Shown piece after piece: positions 18,085-28,400 of a stretch of 64,000 bases of DNA. The first letter of the stretch is position 1; every line of letters begins with the position of its first letter. The translations under genes and the position numbers were made by a program. The notes under the pieces are model-generated. The model was not told where the DNA came from and made no database searches. It saw only the letters and a program-made list of their open reading frames with translations. This stretch comes from Streptomonospora sp. PA3. Its GTDB lineage: Bacteria; Actinomycetota; Actinomycetes; Streptosporangiales; Streptosporangiaceae. The DNA lies in contig NZ_VTZW01000007.1 of the NCBI RefSeq assembly GCF_009728995.1, forward strand, positions 235,184-299,183, written 5' to 3'.

Positions 18085-18837
18085 ATGGCAGCACAGCGAT
18101 GGGACCCCCACCTCTACGACGACCGCCATGCCTACGTCGCCCACCACGGCGGCGACCTCATCGGCGAACTCGACCCCCGCCCCGGCGAGCGGATCCTCGA
18201 CGCGGGCTGCGGAACCGGCGAACTCACCGCCGCCCTCGCCGACACCGGCGCCAAGGTCCTCGGCGTCGACTCCAGCCCCCAGATGATCGACCGCGCACGC
18301 CAACGCTTCCCCCACCTCGACCTGCGCGTGGCCGACCTGCGCGAACTCGACGTGGAGACCGGATTCGACGCCGTACTCAGCAACGCCGTCCTGCACTGGA
18401 TCCCCGAGGCCCCCGCCGCCGCAGCCGCCCTGGCCGGCGCCCTGCGCCCCGGCGGACGCCTGGTCGCCGAACTGGGCGGCTCCGGCAACATCGCAGCCAT
18501 CCGCGGCGCCGCCCGCGCCCTGCGCACCGAACTCGGCCTCCCCGCGGCCGCCGAGACCTGGTACTTCCCCACCATCGAGGAGTACTCCGCCGTGCTCACC
18601 GACGCCGGCCTGGAGATCACCGGCGCCTGGCTATTCGACCGCCCCACCCGGCTGGAGGGCGACGACGGCCTCGCCGCCTGGCTGCGCATGTTCGGCGCCC
18701 CCCTGCTCGCAGAGGTCCCCGACCCCGACGCCTTCGCCACCCGCCTCAGCGACCGGCTCCGCCCCCTCCTGCACCACAGCGGCAGCTGGTGGGCCGACTA
18801 CCGGCGCCTGCGCATCACCGCCGCCAAGCCCGGCTGA
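18085..18837 (+). CDS. Class I SAM-dependent methyltransferase (Tam-like)
   Basis: The 250-residue protein opens RWDPHLYDDRHAYVAHHGGDL and has motif I ILDAGCGTGELTAAL near residue 34, an acidic VLGVDSSPQMI and the motif IV region AVLSNAVLHWIPE. This order is typical of trans-aconitate methyltransferase relatives and many small-molecule methyltransferases; the substrate is not known. TAGGTT ends 6 nt before the ATG with no ribosome-binding site, so the mRNA looks leaderless. Confidence 0.82.
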   Translation: MAAQRWDPHLYDDRHAYVAHHGGDLIGELDPRPGERILDAGCGTGELTAALADTGAKVLGVDSSPQMIDRARQRFPHLDLRVADLRELDVETGFDAVLSNAVLHWIPEAPAAAAALAGALRPGGRLVAELGGSGNIAAIRGAARALRTELGLPAAAETWYFPTIEEYSAVLTDAGLEITGAWLFDRPTRLEGDDGLAAWLRMFGAPLLAEVPDPDAFATRLSDRLRPLLHHSGSWWADYRRLRITAAKPG

Positions 18838-18957
18838 ACACGCCGACACCCCGACACGCCGACACCGACCGGTTTACCCCGACCCCTGGCCGCTGCCGGC
18901 CGCACCCGCCCCCGGTTTCCCCCCGCACCCGCCCCGCCGCGACCCTAGGGTGAACCC

Positions 18958-19794
18958 ATGATCTGGCAGCGCGACGTCGATCTCGTGGTCCCCCTCTGGC
19001 AGGGCGGGGACGACGTGCGCGTGGCCGCCGGAGCCGGCGCGCTCGCCCGCCTGGTGCCCACCCACGCCGAACGCCTGCACATCGCCGTCTCCGAAGGGCC
19101 GCGCCGCGCCCGCGACGGCGTCCGCAACCTCGACACCCTCGCCCAGACCACCCGGCGCATGCGCCAACGCCTCGACCACCGCAACCCCTCGCGCATCCTC
19201 ACCCTCGGCGGCGACTGCGCCTGCGACCTCGCCGCGGCCCAGCACCTCACCCGCCGCCACCCCGACCTCACGGTCTACTGGGTCGACGCCCACGGCGACC
19301 TCAACACCCCCGCCCAGTCCCCCAGCGGCCTGGCCCACGGCATGGCGCTCAGAACCCTGCTGGGCGAAGGCCACCCCGACCTGACCGACCCGGCCGGCCC
19401 CGCACTGCGCCCCGATCAGATCGTGCTCGCCGGCGTCCGCGACCTCGACCCGCCCGAGCGGTCCTACATCTCCGCCAACGCCGTCACCGCCGTGGAACCC
19501 GCCCGCCTGGCCGACGCGCCCGACCACCTCACCGCCGGCCGCCGCGCCGGCTCGCCCGCCTACATCCACCTGGACCTGGACGTGTGCGAACCCCTGGAGA
19601 TGCCCGCCGTCGCCGTACCCACCCCCGGCGGCCCCGGCGTGGCCGCCGTCGCCCGCGCCCTGGCCGCCGTCGCCGCCCACCACCGCATCGCCGGCGTGGC
19701 CGTCACCGAGTACGCGCCGGTCATCGAACACGGCGAGCAGCGCATCGCCGACCTGCTGGAAGCGCTCGGCCTGCTGGAGCGGCCGGCCGGCTGA
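18958..19794 (+). CDS. Arginase/agmatinase-fold ureohydrolase-family protein
   Basis: The 278-residue protein keeps the family's metal motifs: LTLGGDCACD (the usual His after GGD is replaced by Cys), WVDAHGDLNTP (D-A-H-x-D) and IHLDLDVCEP (D-x-D). True arginases carry GGDHS, so the altered first motif leaves binuclear Mn binding and arginine specificity in doubt, although GGDCA variants are common in actinobacterial members. TAGGGT (18946-18951) ends 6 nt before the ATG, so it is a probable leaderless gene. It sits alone, with no arginine genes nearby. Confidence 0.78.
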   Translation: MIWQRDVDLVVPLWQGGDDVRVAAGAGALARLVPTHAERLHIAVSEGPRRARDGVRNLDTLAQTTRRMRQRLDHRNPSRILTLGGDCACDLAAAQHLTRRHPDLTVYWVDAHGDLNTPAQSPSGLAHGMALRTLLGEGHPDLTDPAGPALRPDQIVLAGVRDLDPPERSYISANAVTAVEPARLADAPDHLTAGRRAGSPAYIHLDLDVCEPLEMPAVAVPTPGGPGVAAVARALAAVAAHHRIAGVAVTEYAPVIEHGEQRIADLLEALGLLERPAG

Positions 19795-19826
19795 CCGCAC
19801 CCCGCGCCCCCGCCTATGCTGCGGGG

Positions 19827-20024
19827 ATGGACTTGATGATCGTGTGCCAGGCATGCCAGGGCAGCGGACTGCGCGTCTGCGTCGTCGGTTACTCCGGCAG
19901 CGACCTCACCGGCGAGATGGTGGTTCCCCGGCGCTGCCGCGAATGCGCCGGCGCCGGCCGCATCAAGACCTCCGGCTGGAGCGCCGGCGACGACCCCGAC
20001 GACTCCCCACCCCCGGCACGGTGA
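19827..20024 (+). CDS. Small zinc-ribbon-like protein with CxxCxGxG repeats
   Basis: The 65-residue protein has CQACQGSG near residue 8 and CRECAGAG near residue 37, which together look like one DnaJ-type zinc site. The tail is acidic and proline-rich. It may be a zinc-binding adaptor. TATGCT (19815-19820) ends 6 nt before the ATG, matching the other leaderless genes, which supports it as real despite its size. Confidence 0.62.
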   Translation: MDLMIVCQACQGSGLRVCVVGYSGSDLTGEMVVPRRCRECAGAGRIKTSGWSAGDDPDDSPPPAR

Positions 20025-20088
20025 GCCCCCCGCGGCAGCGGCGCACCCCGCCCGACCGGCCACCGCAGGCAGACCGCCCGCAGCCGCC

Positions 20089-21102
20089 TCAGCCCAGCCG
20101 CAGCCACCCCGTGCGCACGCGCCAATGCCGGCCCGCCCGCAGATGCTCCACCGCGGCCTTCTCCAACCGGGTCCGCCGCGGCGCCCGCTCGACATCCACC
20201 CCGGGCATGCCGAAGACGAACCGGAACACGTCCGCATCCCCCGGCACCCCCTCCCCCACCAGCGCGAACCGCCGCTGAAACGCCACGATGTTCGCCGACT
20301 CCGGCAGATACTCCGCCAACTGGGGATCCAGCAGCCACGACGAGCAGGACGCCACCGGGTAGTCGACACCCCAACACCCGGCGAAGAACCCCCGCGCCCG
20401 CGCCAGCGACTCCTCCACCCCGCCCGGATCCAGCGGCCCCTCCGCCGGGATGTGCAGCCGCAGGACCGGCGCACCCCACGCCAGTTCCGACCCCAGCGCC
20501 GCGGCCTCCTCGCGCCCGTACCAGCACACCGCGCCCTCGGGCCCCGCCCGGTTGGGCTCGTACTGCAGCCGTCCCAGCTCAAACAGGCCGCAGCGGAAGT
20601 GCAGCGCCATCCACGTGGCGGTCTCCAGCCCCAGCCGCGCGAACATCGCGCGGGTCTGGGCCACATGGCGCCCGGTGTCGGCAAGCGTCGCCGCGCTCAC
20701 CGCGGCCGGCACGCCCCGGCGGGCGTGCTCGGCCAGCACCAGCGGCACCGCGGCCGCCAGCGCCACCAGCACGGCACAGCGCACCCGCGCGTCCGCGTGG
20801 TGCACCAGCACCGGCCACTCGCGCCACCGCTCGCACCCCCGGGCCAGATCGGCGGCCAGGCGCGCGCACATGCGCTCGACCACCCACATCAGCGCCTCGG
20901 GCCAGTCTCCGTCGGGCCACAGACCCACGAGCTCGTCCTCATCGGCCCGCGCCAGCCCCAGCGGCGCCAGCGCCGTGCGCGCCCCCGCCACCGGCGGGAC
21001 CGCGGGCACGCCCGCCGGCACCTCCAGCTCCGCCGCCTCGGCGAGCCAGGCGCGCGCCGCCGCGTCCAGACCCAGCCGCCGCGCCGCCTCGTCAGCGTCC
21101 AT
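20089..21102 (-). CDS. Acyltransferase-domain protein with GNAT-like C-terminus
   Basis: The 337-residue protein resembles the actinobacterial family of an N-terminal helical NAT_N-like domain followed by a GNAT-like domain. ALHFRCGLFELGRLQYEP and RLHIPAEGPLDP lie mid-protein, and the conserved LPESANIVAFQRRF near residue 270 precedes VFRFVFGMP. The substrate is unknown. The ATG at 21102 is preceded by GGGGGG and by GATGAT, so it could be leaderless; a start at 21150 would add 16 residues without a ribosome-binding site. Confidence 0.72.
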   Translation of the reverse strand: MDADEAARRLGLDAAARAWLAEAAELEVPAGVPAVPPVAGARTALAPLGLARADEDELVGLWPDGDWPEALMWVVERMCARLAADLARGCERWREWPVLVHHADARVRCAVLVALAAAVPLVLAEHARRGVPAAVSAATLADTGRHVAQTRAMFARLGLETATWMALHFRCGLFELGRLQYEPNRAGPEGAVCWYGREEAAALGSELAWGAPVLRLHIPAEGPLDPGGVEESLARARGFFAGCWGVDYPVASCSSWLLDPQLAEYLPESANIVAFQRRFALVGEGVPGDADVFRFVFGMPGVDVERAPRRTRLEKAAVEHLRAGRHWRVRTGWLRLG

Positions 21103-21245
21103 CCCCCCATCATCCCCGCCGCGCCCCGCCCGCACCACTCGGTTTCCCACCCCCGGACTCTGGGACGCGCGTCACAGCAGGGGACATAGTCTGATACGGG
21201 AAACCCGACCCGCCAACCCATCACCGGACAAGGGGACGACCACCG

Positions 21246-22868
21246 ATGCCCGAACCGGCGCAGCAGGTACGCGACTGGCTCGCCACCTACGACTCCTCCA
21301 CCGCATCGGTGGCCGAACTCCTCTGCGACCGCCACCCGCGCCAGGCCGTCGCCCTCACCGAGATCGGCCCCGACCTCGCGGCGCGGGACACCACCTACGG
21401 CGAGCTCGCCGACCGCTCCGCGGCCCTGGCCGCCGGCATGGCCGCCCTGGGGGTAGGCCCCGGAGACCACGTGGCCACCCTGGTAGGCGGGGGCACCGAC
21501 CTCGCCGCGACGGCGCTGGCCGCCTGGCGCATCGGAGCGGTGCACATACCCCTGCTGACCGCCTTCGCCCCCTCGGCGATCGCCCACCGCCTCACCCCGG
21601 CCACCAGGCTCGTCGTCTGCGACGACGACCAGCGCGCCAAGCTCGACCCCGGCCCAGACCTGCCCGCCGAGCCGCCGTGGCGAGTGGCCACGACCGGCCA
21701 CGCGCCGCTGCGCGAGGGCGACCGCACCCTCGACGACCTGGCCGATCCGGGCGCCGGCGCACCGGCCGAGGCGGCGGCTGTGGGCGGCGGCGCCCCCTTC
21801 GTGCTCATGCACACCGCCGGCAGCGCCGGGCCCGCCAAACGCATCCCCGTGCCCGTGCGCGCCCTGGCGGCCTTCCACGCCTACCACCACTACGGGCTCG
21901 ACGTCGCAGACGACGACGTCTTCTGGAACACCGCCGACCCCAGCGGCGCCTACGGCCTCTACCACGGCCTGATCGCGCCCCTGCTGGCCGGGCACCGCAC
22001 CCTGCACGTGCAGGCCGGCTTCGACCCCGAACTGGTCCTGGACGTGCTGGCCCTCCACCAGGTCACCAACCTGGCCGCCGCGCCGACGGTGTACCGGTCG
22101 CTGCGCGCGACCCTGAAGACCCTGCCGCCGGAGATCGCCGTGCGCCGCCTCTCCAGCGCGGGCGAACCGCTGGGCCCCGACGTGCTGGAGTGGGCGCGCG
22201 ACGTGTTCGGCGTCCCCGTGCGCGACCACTACGGCCAGACGGAGCTGGGCATGTGCGTGGGGCATCCGGGCCACCCCGACCTCGCCGACGAGCCCCGCAC
22301 CGACTCGCTGGGCGCCGCGCTGCCCGGATGGCGCGCCACCGTGCTGGAGCCCGTCGCCGACGAGGAGGCCCCGCCCGGCGCCTTCGGCCGGATCGCCGTG
22401 GACGTCAAGGCCAGCCCGCTGATGTGGTTCACCGGCTACCACGACGCGCCCACCGCCACCGCGGCGCGCTTCACCCCCGACGGCCGCTGGTACCTCACCG
22501 GCGACACCGGCACCCGCGACCGCGAGGGCCGACTGTACTTCTCCTCGCGCGACGACGACGCCATCCTGACCTCGGGCTACCGCATCGGGCCCTTCGACGT
22601 GGAGACGGCGCTGCTGGAGCACCCGGCGGTGCAGGAGGCGGCCGTCTACGGCGTGCCCGACGACCTGCACGGCCAGCTGGTGGCCGCCACGGTCGTCCTG
22701 CGCGAGGGCTTCACCGGCGACGACGGGCTCGCCGAGGACCTGCGCGAGATCGTGCGCACGCGGTTCGCCACCCACGCCTACCCGCGCCGGATCACCTTCG
22801 CCGACGAGCTGCCGCGCAGCCCTTCGGGCAAGATACGGCGCTCGCGGCTGGGGCCGTCGCGGGCCTGA
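21246..22868 (+). CDS. Acyl-CoA synthetase, AMP-forming (acetyl/medium-chain type)
   Basis: It activates a carboxylate to its CoA thioester through an acyl-AMP intermediate. The 540-residue ANL enzyme shows an altered P-loop, MHTAGSAGPAKRIP, near residue 195 (usually T-S-G-T-T-G-x-P-K), then DHYGQTELGM, the WYLTGDTGTRD motif, FSSRDDDAILTSGYRI, and the C-terminal catalytic lysine in PRSPSGKIRRSRL. The acid cannot be told. AAGGGGACG precedes the ATG. It is monocistronic and convergent with the pterin dehydratase gene. Confidence 0.86.
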   Translation: MPEPAQQVRDWLATYDSSTASVAELLCDRHPRQAVALTEIGPDLAARDTTYGELADRSAALAAGMAALGVGPGDHVATLVGGGTDLAATALAAWRIGAVHIPLLTAFAPSAIAHRLTPATRLVVCDDDQRAKLDPGPDLPAEPPWRVATTGHAPLREGDRTLDDLADPGAGAPAEAAAVGGGAPFVLMHTAGSAGPAKRIPVPVRALAAFHAYHHYGLDVADDDVFWNTADPSGAYGLYHGLIAPLLAGHRTLHVQAGFDPELVLDVLALHQVTNLAAAPTVYRSLRATLKTLPPEIAVRRLSSAGEPLGPDVLEWARDVFGVPVRDHYGQTELGMCVGHPGHPDLADEPRTDSLGAALPGWRATVLEPVADEEAPPGAFGRIAVDVKASPLMWFTGYHDAPTATAARFTPDGRWYLTGDTGTRDREGRLYFSSRDDDAILTSGYRIGPFDVETALLEHPAVQEAAVYGVPDDLHGQLVAATVVLREGFTGDDGLAEDLREIVRTRFATHAYPRRITFADELPRSPSGKIRRSRLGPSRA

Positions 22869-22896
22869 GCCCCCGGCGGGCGCGGCGGCGCTCCGG

Positions 22897-23202
22897 TCAG
22901 CTCCGGGCCAGGGCGTCGGAGACCAGCTCGTCGATGCGCGCGGCCAGCTCCATGTCGGCCTCGGTCAGACCTCCCGAGGAATGGGTGGTCTGGTGGAAGG
23001 TGATCCGGTTGTAGCGGATGTCGATGTCGGGGTGGTGCCCGGCCTCCTCGGCCGCATGGGCGATGGAGGTCACCAGGTGGATGCCGCTCATGAAGTCGGG
23101 CATCTCCACGGTGCGCCGGATCGCGCTGCCCTCGCGCTCCTGCTCCCAGCCGTCGAGCCGGGCAAGGCCCTCGGTGATCTGGTCCTGGGTGAGCTGCGCC
23201 AT
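22897..23202 (-). CDS. 4a-hydroxytetrahydrobiopterin dehydratase (PCD)
   Basis: The 101-residue protein is pterin-4a-carbinolamine dehydratase, which recycles hydroxypterin cofactor. The signature EEAGHHPDIDIRYNRITFHQTTH (residues about 53-75) holds the paired active-site histidines and the later His. An aromatic amino-acid hydroxylase partner is not in this window, and PCD homologues also have other roles. GAGGAG precedes the ATG. The upstream 176-nt region holds an AT-rich 20-mer that recurs at 33301. Confidence 0.87.
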   Translation of the reverse strand: MAQLTQDQITEGLARLDGWEQEREGSAIRRTVEMPDFMSGIHLVTSIAHAAEEAGHHPDIDIRYNRITFHQTTHSSGGLTEADMELAARIDELVSDALARS

Positions 23203-23308
23203 GGGTCGGCTCCTCGGTGTAAGCGGAGGTCTGCTTGCGGTGAGGGTCCTACCGCGCCGGTCTGCCGAGCAATCACACAGAAGCGATTTCAGTTGTATTG
23301 AACAGCCG

Positions 23309-23328
23309 CCTTTACAGCGTAGATTATC
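23309..23328. repeat. AT-rich 20-mer, copy 1 (upstream of PCD gene)
   Basis: CCTTTACAGCGTAGATTATC occurs here in intergenic DNA and, with 18 of 20 bases the same, at 33301-33320 inside a methyltransferase gene. It contains the imperfect dyad TTTAC-N3-GTAGA. On the plus strand TTGAAC-N16-TAGATT could also read as a promoter. Function unknown. Confidence 0.5.
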
Positions 23329-23378
23329 TTGGTTCGGCCGCCGCGCCGACAGGGCCCGATCGCCCCGGCGCCGCAGGC

Positions 23379-24164
23379 TCAGGCCTGGTCCTGGGGATCG
23401 GTGGGGATTTCGCCCGGCGGGTAGTCGTCCTCGTCGACGTCGACGCTGGGCACCGCGCTGGGCGACGGAGCCGGACTGGGCCGCCCGGTGGCGGGGGCCT
23501 GCGGGCCCTCGGACTCGCCGCTGGGCTGCGGGCTCGGCGAGCCCGAACCGGGCCCCGGCGAGGATCCGTGGCCCGAGGGCGGCGGGGACGGCGGAGCGCC
23601 GGCCTGCATCGTGAAGTTCTGCAGCAGCAGGAACAGGGCCACCACCAGTACCGCGAACAGCAGCAGGGCGATCAGCAGCGCGACGATCACCGGCCAGCCG
23701 GCGGCGCCCGGCGCGCCGTGGCCGCGCCGCAGACCCACCGAGGCCCACGACCAGGCGGCCGCGGCCGGGGCGGCGCCGGCCGCCTGCCCGGCCCAGTAGG
23801 GGGCGTAGGAGGGGCCTCGGCCCGCACCGGCCGAATGCGGGTCCGCCGCCGCCACCGGCTCCAGATAGGCCTCGGCCCCCCGCGACCCGCGCCGGCGCAC
23901 GGCCACCCACGAGGCGGCCGGGCTGGAGAGGCTGGAGGCCAGCACCGGGGGCGGATCCTCCACGCCCCTGCCGCCGCGCACCGCGGCGGCGAAGCGGTCG
24001 CGCGCGGCGGGGTCAGCGGCCGCTCCCGCGCTGAGCATGGCCACGCTGACCCGGCGGCCGCGGGAGTCGCGGGCGAGGTAGACGACGCCCTCGGCGCTGG
24101 AGCCGACCCGGTCGCTGAGCCGGAACGGCCCCAGCTGGCGCGGATCCTCCTCGTGCAGGGGCAC
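23379..24164 (-). CDS. Membrane protein with degenerate Ser/Thr-kinase N-lobe
   Basis: The 261-residue product starts like a PknB-type kinase: [21 protein letters not shown] resembles the glycine loop and [18 protein letters not shown] aligns with the VAIK strand, but the lysine is Met. There is no HRD or DFG motif anywhere, so it cannot be an active kinase. A single membrane helix ([20 protein letters not shown], about 165-190) follows, then a proline/serine-rich acidic tail presumably outside the cell. The GTG at 24164 follows GGAGGAGG. It is divergent from the MoxR operon. Confidence 0.7.
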   Translation of the reverse strand: MPLHEEDPRQLGPFRLSDRVGSSAEGVVYLARDSRGRRVSVAMLSAGAAADPAARDRFAAAVRGGRGVEDPPPVLASSLSSPAASWVAVRRRGSRGAEAYLEPVAAADPHSAGAGRGPSYAPYWAGQAAGAAPAAAAWSWASVGLRRGHGAPGAAGWPVIVALLIALLLFAVLVVALFLLLQNFTMQAGAPPSPPPSGHGSSPGPGSGSPSPQPSGESEGPQAPATGRPSPAPSPSAVPSVDVDEDDYPPGEIPTDPQDQA

Positions 24165-24332
24165 CCCGGGCCTCCTCCCCCTCGGCACCTCACAGGTCGC
24201 ATTCGCACCAATGCCCCGAGACGACCGGTTCCTCACCGCCGCAGCGGGTAGCATCGCCGTTGCGTGACCTTCAACGTACACGTACCCGGCGGCGCGCCGC
24301 GGCGACCGCGGCGCTGTGGAAAGGCTGGTGGC

Positions 24333-25406
<1,074 letters not shown>

Positions 25407-25415
25407 GGCCGAGCG

Positions 25416-26396
25416 ATGCCCCAGCGCCCCATCGCCCCCGGGTTCGACCCGCGGATGCACGAGGCCCTGCACCGGCTCGACCTGCGCATCGTCCGCCGGC
25501 TCGAAGGGCTGCTGCACGGCGAGCACCTGGGGCTGCGGTCCGGACCCGGCAGCGAGCCCGCCGAGGCGCGGGCCTACCAGCCCGGCGAGGACGACGTGCG
25601 GCTGATGGACTGGTCGGTGACCGCGCGCACCACCGTGCCCCACGTCCGCGACCTGGTCGCCGACCGCGAACTGGAGAGCTGGACCCTGCTGGACCTCTCG
25701 GCCAGCATGGACTTCGGCACCGCCCTGGAGCCCAAGCGCGAGGTCGCCATCGGAGCGCTGGCCGCCGTCACCGTGCTCACCCAGCGGGTGGGCGACCGCT
25801 TCGGAGCCCACTTCCTGCACCGGGGGCGGATCCGCCGCTGGCCGGCCCGCTCGGGCAAGGCGGCGCTGCTGTCGCTGCTGTCCACGGTCGCGGCCGCGCC
25901 CGAGGGCGACACCGCCGAGGCCCGCGGCGCCACCCTCGCCGACGCGCTGGACGACATGGCCCGCACCCGCAGCCGCCGCGGCCTGCGCGTGGTCATCTCC
26001 GACTTCCTGGACACCCCGCCCGAAGCCGCATCGGCGGAGTCCCCGGCGCCCTGGGAGCGCGCGCTGCGCAGCATGGCCACCCGCCACCAGGTCCTGGCGG
26101 TCGAGGTCCTCGACCCCCGTGAGCTCGACCTTCCCGACATAGGATTGGTCACGATGCAGGATCCCGAATCCGGCCGCGCCCGGGAGGTCCGCCTCACCCA
26201 GCGCGTCCGGCGCGACTACCAGTGGGCCGCCCAGGCCCAGCGCGCGGCCGTGCAGGCGGCCCTGCGCCGCTGCGGGGTCCCCCACCTCACACTGCGCACC
26301 GACCGCGACTGGATCGCCGACATGGCGCGCTTCGTCATCGAGCAGCGCCGCACCGCCCACCGACTGGCCCGCCACACACCCGCCGTCCCACGCTGA
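25416..26396 (+). CDS. DUF58 domain protein
   Basis: The 326-residue protein has the DUF58 core RAYQPGEDDVRLMDWSVTAR (residues about 50-70) and a vWA-like stretch beginning ESWTLLDLSASMDFGT (D-x-S-x-S). DUF58 proteins sit between MoxR ATPases and VWA membrane proteins in many bacteria and are thought to act with them. It lies 9 nt after moxR, clearly in the same operon. No signal peptide or membrane helix is visible. Confidence 0.88.
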   Translation: MPQRPIAPGFDPRMHEALHRLDLRIVRRLEGLLHGEHLGLRSGPGSEPAEARAYQPGEDDVRLMDWSVTARTTVPHVRDLVADRELESWTLLDLSASMDFGTALEPKREVAIGALAAVTVLTQRVGDRFGAHFLHRGRIRRWPARSGKAALLSLLSTVAAAPEGDTAEARGATLADALDDMARTRSRRGLRVVISDFLDTPPEAASAESPAPWERALRSMATRHQVLAVEVLDPRELDLPDIGLVTMQDPESGRAREVRLTQRVRRDYQWAAQAQRAAVQAALRRCGVPHLTLRTDRDWIADMARFVIEQRRTAHRLARHTPAVPR

Positions 26397-26496
26397 TCCT
26401 CACTGTCCGGCGCGCGGCCGCAGGCACCGCGCTCCGGCCACCCGACAGCGCCCCCGGGCGCGCGACCAGGCGTACGCACGCGGAAAGGACGACCCG

Positions 26497-27444
26497 GTGA
26501 CCTTCCAATCACCAGGCTGGTTGTGGCTGCTGCTCGTCCTGGGCGCGCTCGTCGCCGCCTACGTCGTGCTGCAGCTGCGCCGCCGCGAGAACACGCTGCG
26601 ATTCACCAACCTCGCACTGCTGGACCGGGTGGCCCCCCGGCGCGCCGGCTGGCCGCGCCACATCGGAGCCGCGCTGTTCTTCCTCGCCGTGGGAGTGCTG
26701 ATCGGCGCCATGGCCCGGCCGGCGATGCCCGTGGAGGTCCCGCGGGAGCGCGCCACGATCATGGTCGCCATCGACGTGTCGCCCTCGATGGCCGCCAACG
26801 ACGTCGAGCCCAACCGGCTGACCGCCGCCAAGGAGTCCGCGCGCGGGTTCGTCGACGCGCTGCCGGACCGGTTCAACGTCGGGCTGGTGGCGTTCTCCTC
26901 GACCGCGAGCGTCATCTCCTCGCCCACCCAGGACCACCAGGCCGTCATCGACTCCATCGAGAACCTGCAGATGTCGCCGGGCACGGCCATCGGCGAGGGC
27001 GTGTTCACCTCGCTGCAGTCCATCCGCTCCTTCGACGAGGAGGCGGGGCAGGACCCGCCGCCCTCCGCCGTCGTGCTGCTCTCCGACGGTGAGAACACCA
27101 GCGGGCGCCCCATCACCGCGGCCGGCCGGGCGGCCTCCGACATCGGCGTTCCCGTCTCCACCATCGCCTTCGGCACCGGCTCGGCCATCATCGAGATCAA
27201 CGGCGAGCCGGTGGAGGCCGACATCGACAAGGCCGCCCTGGAGCGGCTGGCCGCCGACACCTCCGGCCACTTCTACGAGGCCCAGTCCGAATCGGAGCTG
27301 AGCGACGTCTACGACGACATCGGCTCCTCGCTGGGCAGCGAGACCGTCGAGCGCGAGATCGTCACCCGGTTCGTGCTTGCGGGCCTGGTCCTGGCCGTCG
27401 CGGGCGCCGCGGCGTCGATGGTGTGGGGCCAGCGGGTGCCCTGA
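26497..27444 (+). CDS. VWA-domain membrane protein (BatA-like)
   Basis: The 315-residue protein has an N-terminal helix (WLWLLLVLGALVAAYVVL), a second helix near 55-75, a von Willebrand A domain with a full MIDAS set (VAIDVSPSMAAND, SPGTAIGEG, LLSDGENTSG), and a C-terminal helix (FVLAGLVLAVAGAAASMVW). It is the usual third member of MoxR-DUF58-VWA units, which are tied to metal-dependent adhesion or envelope maintenance. The GTG start follows GGAAAGG. 100 nt separate it from the DUF58 gene. Confidence 0.9.
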   Translation: MTFQSPGWLWLLLVLGALVAAYVVLQLRRRENTLRFTNLALLDRVAPRRAGWPRHIGAALFFLAVGVLIGAMARPAMPVEVPRERATIMVAIDVSPSMAANDVEPNRLTAAKESARGFVDALPDRFNVGLVAFSSTASVISSPTQDHQAVIDSIENLQMSPGTAIGEGVFTSLQSIRSFDEEAGQDPPPSAVVLLSDGENTSGRPITAAGRAASDIGVPVSTIAFGTGSAIIEINGEPVEADIDKAALERLAADTSGHFYEAQSESELSDVYDDIGSSLGSETVEREIVTRFVLAGLVLAVAGAAASMVWGQRVP

Positions 27445-27626
27445 GCACCGTGGCCGCATCCGGCCAGCGCGGAGCCGGGGCGGTGGCCGACCGGGTCCCA
27501 TCGGCCCCGGTTCGACCGCGGCGCGCGTGCCGCCCGCGCCGGGGCCGCTACCGCGTTTGCGCAGGCCGCCCGGTAGCGTGGCAGTATTTGCGGTTGCCCT
27601 CACCCTGGGACGACGGAAAAGGAACG

Positions 27627-28400
27627 ATGCCCCCAACAGCCCCCGCTCCCGAGGCCGTCTTCTTCGACCTCGACGACACCCTGCTCGACGACCGCGCCGC
27701 CAGCTCGGCGGGCCTGCGGACGATCATGGAACGCCTCGGGCACCCGGACTTCCCCTCCGCACGCCGGTTGTGGGACGTCCAGACCGACATCTCCTTCGGC
27801 GCCTACATCGCCGGCCGCCTCACCCTGGAGGAGCAGCGCCGCGAGCGCATCCGCGCCCTGGCCGTCCAGGCGGGCCACTCCCAGCTCTCCGACGAACATT
27901 GCGACGAGCTGTACCGGATCTACCTCTCCGCCCACCGCTCGGCCTGGGCCCCGTTCCGCGACGTCGTCCCGGTGCTGGGCGAACTGGCCCGCGGCGGTGT
28001 GCGCCTGGGCGTCATCACCAACGGCATCGAGCAGCTGCAGCGCGACAAGCTCGCCGTGCTCGACATCGCCGGCTTCTTCCCCACGGTCGCCTGCGCCGAC
28101 GCCGTGGGCGCGGGCAAGCCCGATCCGCGGATCTTCCAGGCCGCCTGCCAGCACATCGGGGTGCCGCCCGAGCACGCCTGGCACGTCGGCGACCAGCTGC
28201 ACTCCGACGCGGTGGGCGCCGTCGCCGCGGGCCTGCACCCGGTGCTGATCGACCGGCACGAGCGCAACGAGGGCGCCGGCCACGACGTCACCACCATCGT
28301 GGGGCTCGACGAACTGCTGCGGATGGTGCAGTCCGCGCGCCCGGCGTCCTTCCCGGCCCAGCCGCCGGCCGGCCGCACCGCCGACGCGGCCGGGCTGTGA
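27627..28400 (+). CDS. HAD-superfamily hydrolase
   Basis: The 257-residue phosphatase-like protein has HAD motif I FFDLDDTLLDD near residue 12, motif II GVITNGIEQLQ near 130, a motif III lysine in GAGKPDPRIFQ and motif IV HVGDQLHSDAVGA. The cap is helical (YjjG/class IA-like), so a small phosphate ester such as a nucleotide is a likely substrate. AAAAGGAACG precedes the ATG. The stop overlaps the NUDIX gene start (GTGA), so the two are co-translated. Confidence 0.87.
   Translation: MPPTAPAPEAVFFDLDDTLLDDRAASSAGLRTIMERLGHPDFPSARRLWDVQTDISFGAYIAGRLTLEEQRRERIRALAVQAGHSQLSDEHCDELYRIYLSAHRSAWAPFRDVVPVLGELARGGVRLGVITNGIEQLQRDKLAVLDIAGFFPTVACADAVGAGKPDPRIFQAACQHIGVPPEHAWHVGDQLHSDAVGAVAAGLHPVLIDRHERNEGAGHDVTTIVGLDELLRMVQSARPASFPAQPPAGRTADAAGL

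Noticed and set aside
23379..24164. Frameshifted full-length Ser/Thr kinase
   Set aside because: The other frames hold no HRD or DFG motif, and the reading frame runs smoothly into a membrane helix and tail, so this is an intact short gene.
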